NCBI RefSeq assembly: GCF_905475345.1
Contig: NC_066606.1
Location: forward strand, 2,573,501-2,637,500
Source: Vespula vulgaris
Taxonomy: Eukaryota; Arthropoda; Insecta; Hymenoptera; Vespidae
DNA length: 64,000 nt
Reading direction: 5' to 3'
Shown: positions 43,689 to 55,203 of the stretch, piece by piece
How positions within the stretch are numbered: position 1 is the stretch's first letter
How the letters are laid out: each line of letters starts with the position of its first letter
Notes under the pieces: generated by a model
The model's database searches: none
What the model was told of the DNA's origin: nothing
The model's input: the letters and a program-made list of their open reading frames with translations, nothing else
Program-made: the position numbers and the translations under genes

Positions 43689-43713
43689 TCTCTCTCTCTC
43701 TCTCTCTCTCTCT
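43689..43713. repeat. (CT)n microsatellite
   Basis: Twelve CT copies. Confidence 0.96.
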
Positions 43714-43819
43714 TTGTATATATGTACGTGTTTCTCTCTCTTTCTCCTTCTCTGTGTATGTATGTATGTGTTCTCGTTCACGTTAAGTTGCTTGCTAGCT
43801 ACTTTGGATTAATTTCGTG

Positions 43820-43822
<3 letters not shown>

Positions 43823-43865
<43 letters not shown>
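43823..43865. repeat. (CT)n microsatellite
   Basis: Twenty-one CT copies. Confidence 0.98.
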
Positions 43866-43871
<6 letters not shown>

Positions 43872-44097
43872 TTTCTCTCTTAGTCTTGAAAAATAAATTG
43901 TTAGAGGAGGAAGAACATTTCTCTTAGACGCCATAACGAAACTCCTTAGGCGATCTTCGATGAAAGAGCTCGGGCCTATTAGGAGTGCCATTTCCGAGAT
44001 TCTGATTAATTCACGGCAAAGAAGGAAATGCAAAGCTTGCACACAAACGCACACATGTACATCCACATGCACATTTACGTATACATACGCAGATAGT

Positions 44098-44153
<56 letters not shown>

Positions 44154-44160
44154 GAGAGAG
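44098..44160. repeat. (GATA)n then (GA)n microsatellite
   Basis: About 13 perfect GATA tetramers followed by five GA copies. Confidence 0.98.
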
Positions 44161-44164
44161 AGTA

Positions 44165-44680
44165 AAATTCGTCGACTCGATTTCCTCTAGATTAATGTCT
44201 CAATCCCTTCTTTTATTCCTTAACGAACCCTTACCTTACCACCCCCTCCCCACCCCTTTTTCACCTCCTAGCTCTCCTTAAGAACCCAAGGATTACATTA
44301 ATTAATCGCTAAGCGTACAATGCGAACCTGAGATTCCGTCCATCGACCTAACGAATTTAACCGAGCGACGATGAAACGATTAATATTCAAGAGATCGAGA
44401 AGTAAAATCTATCGATCGATCGATGATCCCTCAACGTCTTTAAACTTGTCTTATAAACCTGTTAAATCCGATTAATTGAATCTTTCGATATATCTTAGTA
44501 ATTAAATCAGTCGTAATTGGAATCGTCTTTGATCGCATTTTTGGTCGTTTAATATTCCGTGTTTAACGAAAAGAATAAGAAAAATAATTGATGGAATGAA
44601 ATCATTATGAATGTTCGAATTGTTTGGAATTTTTATTATGGTTATAACGATGAGTCGTTGAAATGAATCGAGCTAAGAAT
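44165..44680. other. Largely unique, repeat-poor DNA
   Basis: About 500 bp with TTAATTAATCG, CGATTAAT and TAATTG cores and three overlapping ATCGATCG units at 44408-44424. It could be conserved non-coding DNA. No open frame is supported. Confidence 0.4.
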
Positions 44681-44686
44681 TTAACG

Positions 44687-44728
44687 TTATTATTATTATT
44701 ATTATTATATTATTATTATTATTATTGT
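44687..44728. repeat. (ATT)n microsatellite
   Basis: Thirteen ATT triplets with one two-base slip near 44708. Confidence 0.97.
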
Positions 44729-44941
44729 TATTTATTACGAAAGATGCGATATCCATTTATCGATATCTCTATATTATAATATTTAAATTTAATGAAAAGC
44801 TGATAGAGAGTATTGAATTTAAAAAAAGTATTAGAAAAGTGATCATAATAATTGTGATAAAAAAAATTGTAAATTTTTATTTTCACGTTATCCCAAATAG
44901 ACAGCAAACGATATAAGTATAGTATATATACAGAGAACGCT

Positions 44942-45094
44942 ATGTATTTCTTAGAGAAAAATAACATAGATTTTTCAACCGGATGGAGGCCATTTACGGA
45001 TTTATTTTACCTTCGGAGTTTATATATCGATCTTATCTTGGGAAGCACTGGCATTCCTGCCGATTGCTTGGCTGGCACTCTGGCTTCTTCTTAA
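44942..45094 (+). other. 50-codon ATG frame in a GC-richer patch, antisense frame also open
   Basis: The plus frame starts at ATG 44942 and stops at TAA 45092-45094; its C-terminal part includes GSTGIPADCLAGTLASS. On the minus strand a frame ending at 45033-45035 and open back to about 45205 ends in a Cys-containing ECQPSNRQECQCFPR. The patch 45040-45095 is locally GC-rich. Neither frame has splice signals or a known domain. I cannot choose a strand and both may be chance. Confidence 0.12.
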
Positions 45095-45390
45095 TGGCGT
45101 AAAGTGCGATCGAAATGGCTACTATTCGTCTAGTTTTACCACGCTCGGTTCGTTCAAACGAAACGTAAGGCCCAGTATTAAAATCATTTGGATTTTTTAT
45201 TTCTTCTTATTTTTTTATTTATTTATTTATTTATCATTATTATTATTTTTTTTTTCTTTTTAATCGACAGACTAGACGAAGACATAATAATTTATCGATA
45301 CGAATTGTTATTTTTATTTATCGTCAAAAAGTTAACGTCGAGAAGCGTCGTAAATATGCAATTTCAGAATTTTCAATAAAAAAGTTATTA

Positions 45391-45980
45391 CGTAGTTGTT
45401 CACTTAGATATAAAATACTAAACGCTCTTTCGATACAAAAACAAAGAAAACAAATAAAATCAAATAAAATCAAATAAAAAAAGAGAAAGGTATACTATAC
45501 AGGGATTTTATTTATTTAGATATAAGAGATACGAAATATTTTCAAATAAAAAAAGTACTATGAAGCTATTTATTATTTAGATACCTGTATAGGATATCAA
45601 TTATTATTATTTTCGTTTTTTTCTTCTAATATAAAATACAAAAAGGAAGCGTTTCATTTATTCAGATATGAAGTACCAAAAAACATTTCGATATAAAAGG
45701 AAAAAAGAAATACTACTATGTAGCGTTGTTTATTTAGATATACCGGATACGAAAGATTTTCGCATAACAAAAAAAAAAAATAAAGAAAATTAAAAAAAAA
45801 ATAAAATAAAAAAAAACCTACAAACATTTTTATTTAGCCAACCGTAAAACATCAATTCTTTTTTTTTTTTTTCTTTTCTTTTCTTTTCTTTTCCTGATAC
45901 AACGGATATATATATTCTATAATAATAGAGTATTTTATTTCTTTGGATATAAAATATTAAACGTTTCAGATAAAAAAAGA
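45391..45980. repeat. Degenerate array of about seven related units
   Basis: A core resembling TTATTTAGATATAAGAGATACGAAA followed by TTTTC(G)ATA and an A-run recurs at about 45401, 45511, 45572, 45656, 45731, 45831 and 45940. Spacing is irregular (about 60-110 bp) because poly-A, poly-T and ATT inserts have grown between units. The unit matches no transposon end that I know. It looks like an ancient tandem array eroded by slippage. Confidence 0.65.
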
Positions 45981-46256
45981 AAGAAAGAAAGAAAGAGGAT
46001 ACCGACGTTATTGATAAAAATAGAAAAACGATGAGAAATAATTCCGACATAAATTCATTGTCCAATTCCCCATATAATATGTACTTATATTGAAATATAC
46101 GATCTGCAAGGGTTACCAAATCTTTCATGTTTGAATTCTCTAGTTCGTGCTCGTACTACGTTATTTTCTTTCACTATGAACAATTCTTGACATTTGGAAC
46201 ATATCCAAGGATGGTCGCGACCCAAGAGACACTGGATCACTAGATCTCACGAAAAG

Positions 46257-46260
<4 letters not shown>

Positions 46261-46302
<42 letters not shown>
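46261..46302. repeat. (CT)n microsatellite
   Basis: Twenty-one CT copies followed by imperfect pyrimidine repeats to about 46355. Confidence 0.98.
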
Positions 46303-46305
<3 letters not shown>

Positions 46306-46359
46306 CGTCTCTCTCTCTATCTCTTTCTTTCTGTTCTTCTCTCTCTCTTTTTTTTTTAA

Positions 46360-46985
46360 CAATTTTTTTCATTTCGTCTTTTTATCTCCAACTCAAGCAG
46401 CACTTAAACTCAGACGGATAATTCATGATAGATATTCATATGGTGCCTGTCGTTGGCATCGTGCCTTTTCCCTCTCTCTCTCTTTTTCCTTCTTTCTCTG
46501 TCTCTCTAAAATCGATTCTATTCCCTTTCGTGTTTCTTTTTCTTCCACCCTTCCCCCATTTTAATCTCAAATCCGATAAAAAAAAAAAAGGAAGAAAAAT
46601 AAAAGTAGTACATCCAATCACGATTCTTAAGATATCCTGAAAAGATCGTATGGATCTATGATATATTACATAATAATATTTTACGATCCAATCAAATCCT
46701 AATACAAAATAGAAAATACGAAAATATAAGAAAGCGTGCGATGTGATGAATAAAAATATAGAAATATATCGTAAATAAATCGTTTGCGTTGATCTTTAAA
46801 TCATTCAAGATACCAACAACAATAATAGCAACGATAATAATGATGGTAATGGAATGAACGAAGATTGCATTTAATAATTTAAAAAAAATAAAAAATAAGA
46901 ATAAAAATAAAAATAAAAAAAAACAAGAAAATAATAATAAACGAATGAACGAAGATTGGAAAAGGAAGGAAATAAGGATCTCACT
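46360..46985. other. Non-coding DNA
   Basis: AT-rich with short AAT/AAC runs (46810-46850) and A-rich DNA (46880-46945). No gene is recognised. Confidence 0.6.
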
Positions 46986-46986
46986 G

Positions 46987-46988
<2 letters not shown>

Positions 46989-47028
<40 letters not shown>
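46989..47028. repeat. (AT)n microsatellite
   Basis: Twenty AT copies. Confidence 0.98.
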
Positions 47029-47029
<1 letters not shown>

Positions 47030-47039
47030 TCCGGTGTCC

Positions 47040-47800
47040 TTGGTGCAACCGAGAGTAATGCTCTTCGATATCTTGTCCTTTGCACGCGCCGCAGTTTGCC
47101 TTTCGTAAGAAGGTACTACGTGCGTTGACTACTAACTCACAATTTTCCAAGCTTCTTCTTCTCTACTTCTTCCTTTTTTTCTCTTTCCTTTTATTTTTCT
47201 TTCTTCTACTTCTCCTTCTCGTTCATTCAAAGAATTTTAAAAGATCCTACGTAACGTTACTGCTCTTTAATTTCTTGATATCGTCTTTGCGAAACTTATT
47301 CGTTAAGAGGACTTTTGATTTGTTTTTCTTTTCTTTTTTCTTTCCCTTATTTTGTTTTCTCTTTCGATAGACTTATCAAATTATAAAGTTATACATTAAC
47401 AAACTCGATTTTTTGAAAGAGTTTTGAATTATTGATTACTCAGTTCTTGTTTTTTGCTTTCCTTCTTTCATTTTCTTTTCATTAATTCATCGTGCATTTA
47501 AGATTTATATTTACTCCTTCGTAGACATATTTTCATGTAGATACTTATATATCCTTTCTTTTCTTTTTTTTTTTTTTAACTTGTAAATACAAAATCCATA
47601 GGGTGGATAACATATTATGGAAAATATTGACCGATTTGTTCATACCGATGTGCTTATGCAAAAGCGTGACATTCTAATTACAGTTTCATTAGAACAAGAA
47701 AGAGAAAAAAGAATTAGGAACGATACATAATTTTTGCATTCATATTGAAAATCTTTTATCAGTGTTGATAAATGTAACGAGGATTTTTTAATATACCGAT
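47040..47800. other. Non-coding DNA
   Basis: Pyrimidine-rich (47150-47220, 47320-47360) and AT-rich sequence. A short unique piece near 47600-47700 contains TTATGCAAAAG (POU-like) and CTAATTAC cores. No gene is recognised. Confidence 0.5.
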
Positions 47801-47809
47801 ATTTTTTTT

Positions 47810-47811
<2 letters not shown>

Positions 47812-47843
<32 letters not shown>
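47812..47843. repeat. T32 homopolymer
   Basis: The longest mononucleotide run in the window; it may also mark a retrotransposed poly-A tail on the minus strand, but no upstream body is recognised. Confidence 0.95.
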
Positions 47844-47847
<4 letters not shown>

Positions 47848-47999
47848 AAATATTACATCGGTAACGTAACAAAAAGAAATAAACTTATGGACTATGAATG
47901 AGATAGAGAGAGAAAGAGTCAGACAGAAAGAGAAGGAGAAACAGAGAAAGAGAGAGAAACAGAGATAGATATATACAGAGAGAGAGAGAGAGAGATGAA

Positions 48000-48156
48000 A
48001 CCGATGCATGAGATCATTCTGGTGCATATGTTATCGGTCGTTGGATTTATCGATGATATATGGACATTGTTGGTTGTTGAGTTTCACATAAGCCCCGTAG
48101 GCTATTTCTGCTGGAATGGTTACGGGGACATATTCAGCTCGAAGTGGATACGACAT

Positions 48157-48158
<2 letters not shown>
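48000..48158. other. Unique block between GA and CT tracts
   Basis: Non-repetitive DNA open on both strands. The plus frame begins with ATG at 47995 and reads MKPMHEIILVHMLSVVGF; the minus frame reads AEYVPVTIPAEIAYGAYV. Neither is a recognised protein. Confidence 0.2.

Positions 48159-48207
<49 letters not shown>
48159..48207. repeat. (CT)n microsatellite
   Basis: About 24 CT copies. Confidence 0.98.
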
Positions 48208-48211
<4 letters not shown>

Positions 48212-48214
48212 GTT

Positions 48215-49330
48215 TCTCTCTGTTTCTCTGTCTCTCTCACTTTCGAGCCTTTAACAAAGGCAACCCTGTGGAATCCCCGGAAGGGATTCATAATACAGGA
48301 ATATAAATAACATGATCGACGTATGAGAAACAAACGGAAGTTAACGAGATGGATGATAAATCCCCATAGACGCGAGGATACGGATTGGTTATACCTACTG
48401 ATATAATGGCCTTGAGATCCAAAACCTTTTGGGATCAATCCTGATGTTAAAGTGACATCGTTTATAAATTTCACTTGTCTTATTCTAATTGACAATTATA
48501 TACGTTGTTACGTTGAAAATAAATAAATGAATAAAATATATTAATAAGTGAAATATATAAATGAAAAAATGAAGAAATAAATGTAACAAGAGAGAGAAAG
48601 AAAGAGAGAGAGATTAATAATCAAAATAATACACGATGAGATTTAAATATAAAATCGTAAGCAACAATGGTATTAACACGAGCTTAAATATTTAGTTAAA
48701 TAATTCATAATGATATCTGAATACGATAAGAAAAATATATTATATATATATATAAAATATTTTTATATATATATATATAAAAAAAAGGAACCCTTGAAGA
48801 TATATTTCGTTTAATATTTTCGAAATAAAATCTCTATTTATCTTTTTACTCGCACCTTCTGACCCATCCCATTCCGCCATAAAATCGCTATTGGACGAGT
48901 ACACTAATTAATTTACGATACTCTAGCGTTTACTTTTCTTTCTTTCCTTTTTCCTTCTTCTTCTTCTTCTTCTTCTCCTTTTTTCTTTTCTTTTTTGGAT
49001 TCAACTTACGGACGCGTGGTTTCCCTTCGATTTAATGAAGTTTAACTCGCGCAACATCCACACCACTGTGCACAAAAAAAAAAGAGAGAAAGGAAGAAAG
49101 AGAAAAAAGAAAAGAAAGAGAAAGAGGAAAAAAAGAGATATGCAAATCGAAGGTTGAACAGTCTCAACAATTTTTTTTTGCCTCCCTTTTCGATCGGTAA
49201 GCTTACCCCTTTCTTTATTTTTTTTTTTCTTTTCTCTCTCTCTCTCTCTCTCTTTCTTCCTTTCATTCTTTCTCTTCCTTTTCCTCTTCTCGTTGGTCAC
49301 AATATCAGATTCGAATCGCAATGAAGCTCA
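48215..49330. other. Non-coding DNA
   Basis: Unique (48240-48450) then AT-rich DNA (48480-48780, with TA tracts around AAAATATTTTT forming an inverted repeat at 48740-48779), CTT triplets (48957-48975) and a purine block (49075-49140). No gene is recognised. Confidence 0.55.
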
Positions 49331-49338
49331 TCGATCGA

Positions 49339-49363
49339 CCGCACCGCACCGCACCGCACCGCA
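49339..49363. repeat. (CCGCA)n GC-rich pentamer repeat
   Basis: Five CCGCA pentamers, the most GC-rich microsatellite in the window. Confidence 0.96.
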
Positions 49364-49589
49364 TCGTGCCGCCAAGCAGCTTCCAACCGAATCGCGATCA
49401 ATCTTTCTGACGTATCCGTTATCGACGAGAGAACGTTCAATACCATTTTAAAGAAGGGCAAACGATAGATTCATTCGTGAGCAAATTCTACCCAAGACCA
49501 ATGACTCGTTCTCTCTCCCTCTCTCTCTCTTTCTCTAGCGTTAATAGGAAGATAAAAGATTACTTTTCTTCCCCGTTCTTTCATTCTTT

Positions 49590-49632
49590 CTTTTCTTTTC
49601 TTTTCTTTTCTTTTTCTTTTTTTTTTTATTAA
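49590..49632. repeat. (TTTTC)n pentamer repeat and T run
   Basis: Five TTTTC-type units followed by a T-rich run. Confidence 0.93.
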
Positions 49633-49724
49633 ATCTTTCTTCAGGAACTTAAAAATTTTATTTTCCATCATTTGTTCTCATTCAACCGCATACATATATT
49701 AATAAGTAAAATATATAAATACAT

Positions 49725-49744
49725 GTGTGTGTGTGTGTGTGTGT
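49725..49744. repeat. (GT)n microsatellite
   Basis: About ten GT copies. Confidence 0.95.
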
Positions 49745-49749
49745 TATAT

Positions 49750-50982
49750 ATACGCATATACATATGGTGTAATGAGATGACATGGAAGAGAAAAAATTAT
49801 TTAAAATATAGATTGTTATTGGTTACGTCGTCATCAGCTGTTTCTTTTTTCTTTTTTCTTTTTTTAATAATATAAATTTTTTCGAAAACTTTTACTCACC
49901 GTTTTCTGTCCTTTTTCTTTTTCTTCTTTTTTCTTTTTTCTCTTTTTCTTTTACATACCGAATAGACCCAGTTTCGTGGTTTATTAGTTGATACGATACA
50001 GTTTTGCACGCGATATAACTCTACGTCGCATTCACCACTGCATTGTAATTTTCTTTTCTCTCTTCTTCTTTTTTCTCTTTTAAATGTTTTATATAAGTAG
50101 GTAACATATAAGAGGGCGGAGTGCACGTAACTGGAAATTTTTCTTTTTTTTTTTTTCTTATTGCTGCTTGTAATTAATGATTTTAATTGTAAACGTTACA
50201 GATCAACTGTCGGATTGCTTCGAAGGAATGCATATTTTTATGCATTAAATAGTATTTTTCCTTTTTTTTTTTTTTAATTTTATTTATTTTTGTTCTTTTC
50301 TTAGACTGTTTGAAGATTAATTTTGTATTTTGCTTTTGGTTTTGTTCACTCGTTCTTTAATAGTTTTTATGTTAACGCATTCCGATGTTTTGTAAAAAAA
50401 AAAAAGAAAGAAAAAGAAGTAAAAGTATTACAGATAATTTATGTAGAAAAGTTATTAATTTTGAAAGATATTTCGATTTCAATATTGCTTGAAAGTCATC
50501 ACTCTCTTGTCACTATTATGTATTTACTTATTTATTTATTTACCATTAATGCTCTTATCAAATTTTACTAAATTTATATATATATATATATAATATTGAA
50601 ATTAAAAAAAAAAATCTCCTGAATTCAATAGTATCTCAATATAAATAAGTTAATACTATTTCTTTTTTGTTATATAAAATTACAAATTGCTTTGATTAAC
50701 GTAATCAACAAAACAAAACAAAAAAAAACAAAGAGAGGAAAAAGAAAGAACAAAAAATATTTCAATCATTACAATTATCATTATAAATCAAACATAAAAC
50801 GTGCTCGTGTATTATACCATATTGCTCGTATAACAATAACAATAATAACAACAACCAAACTAAAAATAAAAAACCCAACAATAAAAATATCGGTTCGATG
50901 AAATAATGGCTTTTAAACAATTACGAAACCCCTTTCGGTGAAATCTCTTTTTATAATCGGATTTATTACTATCAAAAAACAA

Positions 50983-51015
<33 letters not shown>

Positions 51016-51230
51016 AAAGGAAAAAATATAAAAAAAAAAAAGGGAAAAGAAAAAACTGAACAGATAAAAAAACAAAAAAGAAAAATTGGAGCGATCGAAA
51101 GTTTGCGTGGCTAGTTGGCTAAACGTGCATGGCACGGCTGGTATCCGGATTAAAAATTGATTCTAAAAAGCTTTATTGGATAAGAAGCTTGGTGAGTAAC
51201 TGAACTAGAGAGTAAGCGAGGAAAATCGAA
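49750..51230. other. AT-rich and T-rich non-coding DNA
   Basis: T/C-rich runs (49840-49970, 50130-50160, 50255-50310), AT-rich DNA (50500-50690) and purine runs (50975-51085). No gene is recognised. Confidence 0.6.
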
Positions 51231-51254
51231 AGAGAGAGACAGAAAAAGAAAAGA

Positions 51255-51256
<2 letters not shown>

Positions 51257-51291
<35 letters not shown>
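51257..51291. repeat. (GA)n microsatellite
   Basis: Seventeen GA copies. Confidence 0.97.
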
Positions 51292-51294
<3 letters not shown>

Positions 51295-51299
51295 CGTCG

Positions 51300-51480
51300 T
51301 AGAACGGGGGTTGGTTCAAAGGACGAAAGCAAGCGACGAGAGGTGGGTTTGCGAAAGGGGTTGGAAGTAAATTTACATTCTCAGTGTGCCGTTTTAATTC
51401 GAGCCTCTCGTGCCTGGGGGCATCGACTGGTCTCGCGAGAAGTGAGTTAGCAAGAGAGAGAGAGAGAGAGTGCGAGAGTG

Positions 51481-51528
<48 letters not shown>

Positions 51529-51870
51529 AGCTTTACCAACCACGGAGACGTAATTTTGAGGCAATATTTGCAGAATACATAGATTTCGGAGCCGGGAAGG
51601 CGGTTGGTTTACGCGAAAGGTGGCCTCGTACGCGAACTGGGTTAGCTAGGACGATTGTGTGACGTCACTATGCGGCAACCTAGTTTAGCAAACCAGGCTC
51701 AAACCCCTCGAGTTCGCGAGCAAGGGTGTCACGGATATAGAAGGGTGACTCGCCCTGGCCACCCTGTATATAGCTGACAATGCGGTAAACTGCGAGTTTC
51801 CTCTATACCATCTCCACTCTCACCCTCAACTACCACCCTCTATCTCCATCCCTCCACACAAACCTACTAC
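51300..51870. promoter_or_regulatory. GC/CpG-rich island containing a CRE palindrome
   Basis: Except for GA tracts at 51453-51470 and 51486-51524, this is unique and markedly GC/CpG-rich. It contains a perfect CRE palindrome TGACGTCA at 51660-51667 and an imperfect palindrome CCTAGTTTAGCAAACCAGG near 51678-51696. TCAGTG at about 51391 resembles an arthropod initiator. CRE binding by CREB/ATF proteins is established; promoter function here is inference. No ORF of note accompanies it. Confidence 0.3.
51486..51524. repeat. (GA)n microsatellite
   Basis: About 19 GA copies inside the GC-rich island. Confidence 0.97.
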
Positions 51871-51900
51871 GACGAGCTCGATCTGTTTCTCACCAAGGAC

Positions 51901-51921
51901 GCGAGAATCTGTGATTCTCGC
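51901..51921. other. Perfect 9-bp inverted repeat with triloop
   Basis: GCGAGAATC, a TGT loop and GATTCTCGC form a perfect 9-bp stem. It lies between the GC-rich island and a CTAT microsatellite. Confidence 0.6.
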
Positions 51922-51944
51922 TGTCTGTTCTATCTCTCTCTTTC

Positions 51945-51945
<1 letters not shown>

Positions 51946-51979
<34 letters not shown>

Positions 51980-51980
51980 C
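51946..51980. repeat. (CTAT)n microsatellite
   Basis: Eight to nine CTAT tetramers. Confidence 0.97.
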
Positions 51981-51989
51981 TCTTTCGTG

Positions 51990-52655
51990 GCCTGCTTGCT
52001 GTCTCTACATCCTATTCGACTGACATACAGAAAGAGGGAGAGAGAGAGATTCTGGCACGAATCTCTTGGCTACAATTTTGCACCATAGCTTTAAACTGTC
52101 ACGTATGTATTTACATATATGATATATGTATATATATGTATGTATGTATGTATATTTGTATATGTATGACACAACATAGGTCAGCAACATTTTGTACATT
52201 CAATAAAATAAAATTCGTTTTTAATCTTAAACTTCGATAGACATTTTCTTTTTTTTTCTTTTTTTTTTTTGTGAAAATTATTGACTGAAAATTTTGAGAA
52301 AGAAACGATAAATAAATGAAATAAAATGAAATGAAAAAAAAAAGAAAGAAACGAAATAAAATAAAATCACTAGATTTCGTAATAATACTGGTGGACATTT
52401 TTCGTTGAGAGATTCTATATGTGTGTGTACATATATCGTGTATGTATATATATATCTAGGTTCTCGTTTCTATGGATATTTACGACTTCTTATTTTTCTT
52501 TTTTTTTTCTTCTTTCTTTCTTTTTTTTCTTTTTTTCATTCTCGTTTTCGGACATTGCCTAGACTAGAAGTTTCTTGAAGAATGATTTCTTACTCTGCTA
52601 GGAGAATATTTCTAACGCATTTCAAAGAATTTGTCAAAAGCAATACCAAAAGTTC
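51990..52655. other. Non-coding DNA
   Basis: ATGT-like repeats (52125-52170), T and A runs and unique AT-rich DNA. No gene is recognised. Confidence 0.6.
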
Positions 52656-52658
52656 GTC

Positions 52659-52661
<3 letters not shown>

Positions 52662-52714
<53 letters not shown>
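52662..52714. repeat. (AT)n microsatellite
   Basis: Twenty-six AT copies. Confidence 0.98.
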
Positions 52715-52717
<3 letters not shown>

Positions 52718-52719
52718 GT

Positions 52720-53210
52720 ATGTGTTTGTGTAAAGCAAAGTCGCATGCGAACACGACTCGCGTCTTGAGAATTCTTTATCACCTTAGCCGACAATAACTT
52801 TTTCTGACACGAAAAAGGAAATTTTTATCTCCAGAAAACTACTTGTATCGATTTTAACTTTTAAGGTCTCTTCACAAATTCGCAGGTCGGTCGTAGAACG
52901 ATATTAGATATCCTTCCTTTTTATGTATGTAATTTAAATGTACGTAAGTACGTAAGATATTTAAAATAATGCATTATTCGTAATCATTACGATCGTCGAT
53001 CGATAGATCGATAGATATTTCATTAATCAACTTTTTTGAATATAAATTAATGTAGACGAGCTTCAAATAAAAATTGTTAGAAGGTAACTAGTAATAATTT
53101 TTTTTTTTTTAATAATATTTGATACGAGTTTAATTAACGCGTTTATTATTATTTTTTCTTTTACATGTACATATATTGTAATATATGAAAATTATAATAA
53201 GTCTAGAATA
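52720..53210. other. Non-coding DNA
   Basis: Unique then AT-rich sequence with ATCGATCGAT units near 52995-53015. No gene is recognised. Confidence 0.55.
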
Positions 53211-53213
53211 TTT

Positions 53214-53452
53214 ATCATAAACGTGTTTATTGTAGAATATGAAATATTAATATTGTAGAATAAGAAATATTATCGCATGTTAATGTATATATTTAAAAAA
53301 TATATATATATTAAATTTTACATATATTTATTTGTCAATATTATAAAAGCGAAATCATAAACGTATTTATTATGGAATATATAAGAAATATTAAACTCTA
53401 AATATATTGAATATATTTATTTGTGAATATTATAGAAGCAAAAGTTTTTGCT
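53214..53452. repeat. Diverged 140-bp tandem duplication
   Basis: Copy 1 (53214-53353) and partial copy 2 (53354 to about 53452) share ATCATAAACGT.TTTATT, TAAGAAATATTA, ATATATTTATTTGT and AATATTATA.AAGC in the same order. Copy 1 also holds a nested 23-bp duplication (ATTGTAGAATA.GAAATATTA twice, 53230-53273). Confidence 0.85.
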
Positions 53453-53459
53453 GGAATAT

Positions 53460-54710
53460 ACTACAAAAATGAAGATCGGGGGTTGAAGGAATAAGAGGAG
53501 TAAAAGGGTCGTGGAAAAGGCTCGAGATTTGTAACTTTTATAGGGTTTCTCGTAAAATTATTTCTGATATGTACAAACGTATGTTCGATATCTCGAAAGT
53601 AGTATATAAGAACGACCTAACGATAATAATATTCTCGTGTGCTTTCTCGACAAGGGATAAGGGAAAAATCTCGCCACGATGGCACATTTTTATACGAAGG
53701 GAAGAGAAAATTCAAGGAGAACGCATGAAAGAGAAAGAAAGAGAGAGAGAGAGAGAGAGAAAGAAAGTTTTCGCTTTATCGAACATCGAACGAGAATCGA
53801 CGTTTTCGACGGTTTTTCTCGAATCTTTCGAATAAAATGCGCTGTCTCGCAAAAGAAGTACATTTATATATATATATATATATATACGTATGTGTGTGTA
53901 TTTATTTGTATGTATTTATGTAGTTTAAAGAGAAAGAAAAAAAAAGTGAACGACACAATAAGATTTCGTGGTTAAAGTTGAGTCGATCGCGTGTTTCATG
54001 TGACACATATAGATATGTACGTAGGTAATAAGTAATGAATAATCACGTTATATCGACTAATACATATATATATATTTTTTATTTTTTGATATATTGAAAT
54101 ATTTAGAATAAATTTTATTCAAAGAATATAATATAATATAATATATGTGCGAATTTGGCGAGGTTACGTTATCGTTATACGTTAACTAACTCAATTTAGT
54201 TTTCATATTAAATTTATTTGAATTTATATTTGAATATATATATATATATATATATAATATAAATTATATTTAAAAAGCAAGAAATATGTCTTGAAGTAAG
54301 ATAAATGTAATAAGAATTTATATTCTATATATATATATATATATAAGACTTGGTAATATCTAAAAAGAAAAAGATAAATTTATCTTCGAAGGTATATATT
54401 CGACAAACTAATCGATTAATAAGCCAATTTATATGAATCGATGGGTAACACAAAAAGAAAATAAAAAACGAAAAAGAAAAGAGAAAAAGAAGAAGCGGAA
54501 GAAAAAAGAGAAAACAAAACGAAACACCTGAAAGAAGAAAAACAAAGAAGACTTTTGTTTAATCGAGAACGAACTCTCCTCTATAAAATTGGTATTCATC
54601 GTGTGGAAGTTTCGTGAGTACGCATAAAAAAAAAAATATAGAATAAACGATCGTTTTATCGATCTTTTTTAATAATAGAAACAAAAGCGTTGAATTTATG
54701 GATAAAGCAA
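53460..54710. other. AT-rich non-coding DNA with small GA and TA tracts
   Basis: GA at 53740-53761, TA tracts at 53866-53886, 54238-54256 and 54330-54346. No gene is recognised. Confidence 0.6.
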
Positions 54711-54716
54711 AAACAT

Positions 54717-54757
54717 CTCTCTCTCTCTCTCTCTCTCCCTCTCTCTCTCTCTCTCTC
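54717..54757. repeat. (CT)n microsatellite
   Basis: About 20 CT copies with one CCC interruption. Confidence 0.96.
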
Positions 54758-54900
54758 GTATTTTTTGAAGGACACATTTTACGAATAAAAGTGCTTAACC
54801 ACGTCGAAGAACTAAAGAGTAGAAAAAGGATAAGAAGAAGAAAATGAAGAAGAAAAATTCATTGAAAATTTGGAAAGCTTTTTCAGAAAACTTTTTTACA

Positions 54901-54904
<4 letters not shown>

Positions 54905-54949
<45 letters not shown>
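54905..54949. repeat. (AT)n microsatellite
   Basis: About 22 AT copies. Confidence 0.98.
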
Positions 54950-54950
<1 letters not shown>

Positions 54951-54952
<2 letters not shown>

Positions 54953-55203
54953 CAATCGGATCGATAAGTCTCGATATCGATGATATAACCGTAGGTGGAT
55001 TCAATCACGTAATACGCATCTCGCACAGCACACGCTATGTCCCGAAGGCTAATCCCTCAGAAACACATCGGCTTACCGAGTCGATCGTTCGCCGATCGAT
55101 TCAGCTCCGCGGATTTATCGTTCTGTACGAGCGCGTGAAAAGGATACGACGAAAGCGACTTGCGGCTTCAACGTGTGAAAGAGGAAACGAGAGTAAAAGA
55201 GAA

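Noticed and set aside
45036..45092. Possible microRNA hairpin around the repeated TGGCA words
   Set aside because: The TGGCA words are direct, not inverted. The arms pair over only about 5 bp.
47812..47843. T32 run as the poly-A tail of a minus-strand retrotransposon or processed pseudogene
   Set aside because: No coding remnant or target duplication is recognisable on either side; homopolymer growth is simpler.
51756..51771. GGCCACCCTGTATATA, similar to the right end of the 40-kb MITE
   Set aside because: No matching CAGGGTG end was found upstream at a suitable distance; a single 7-bp match is not enough for an element.
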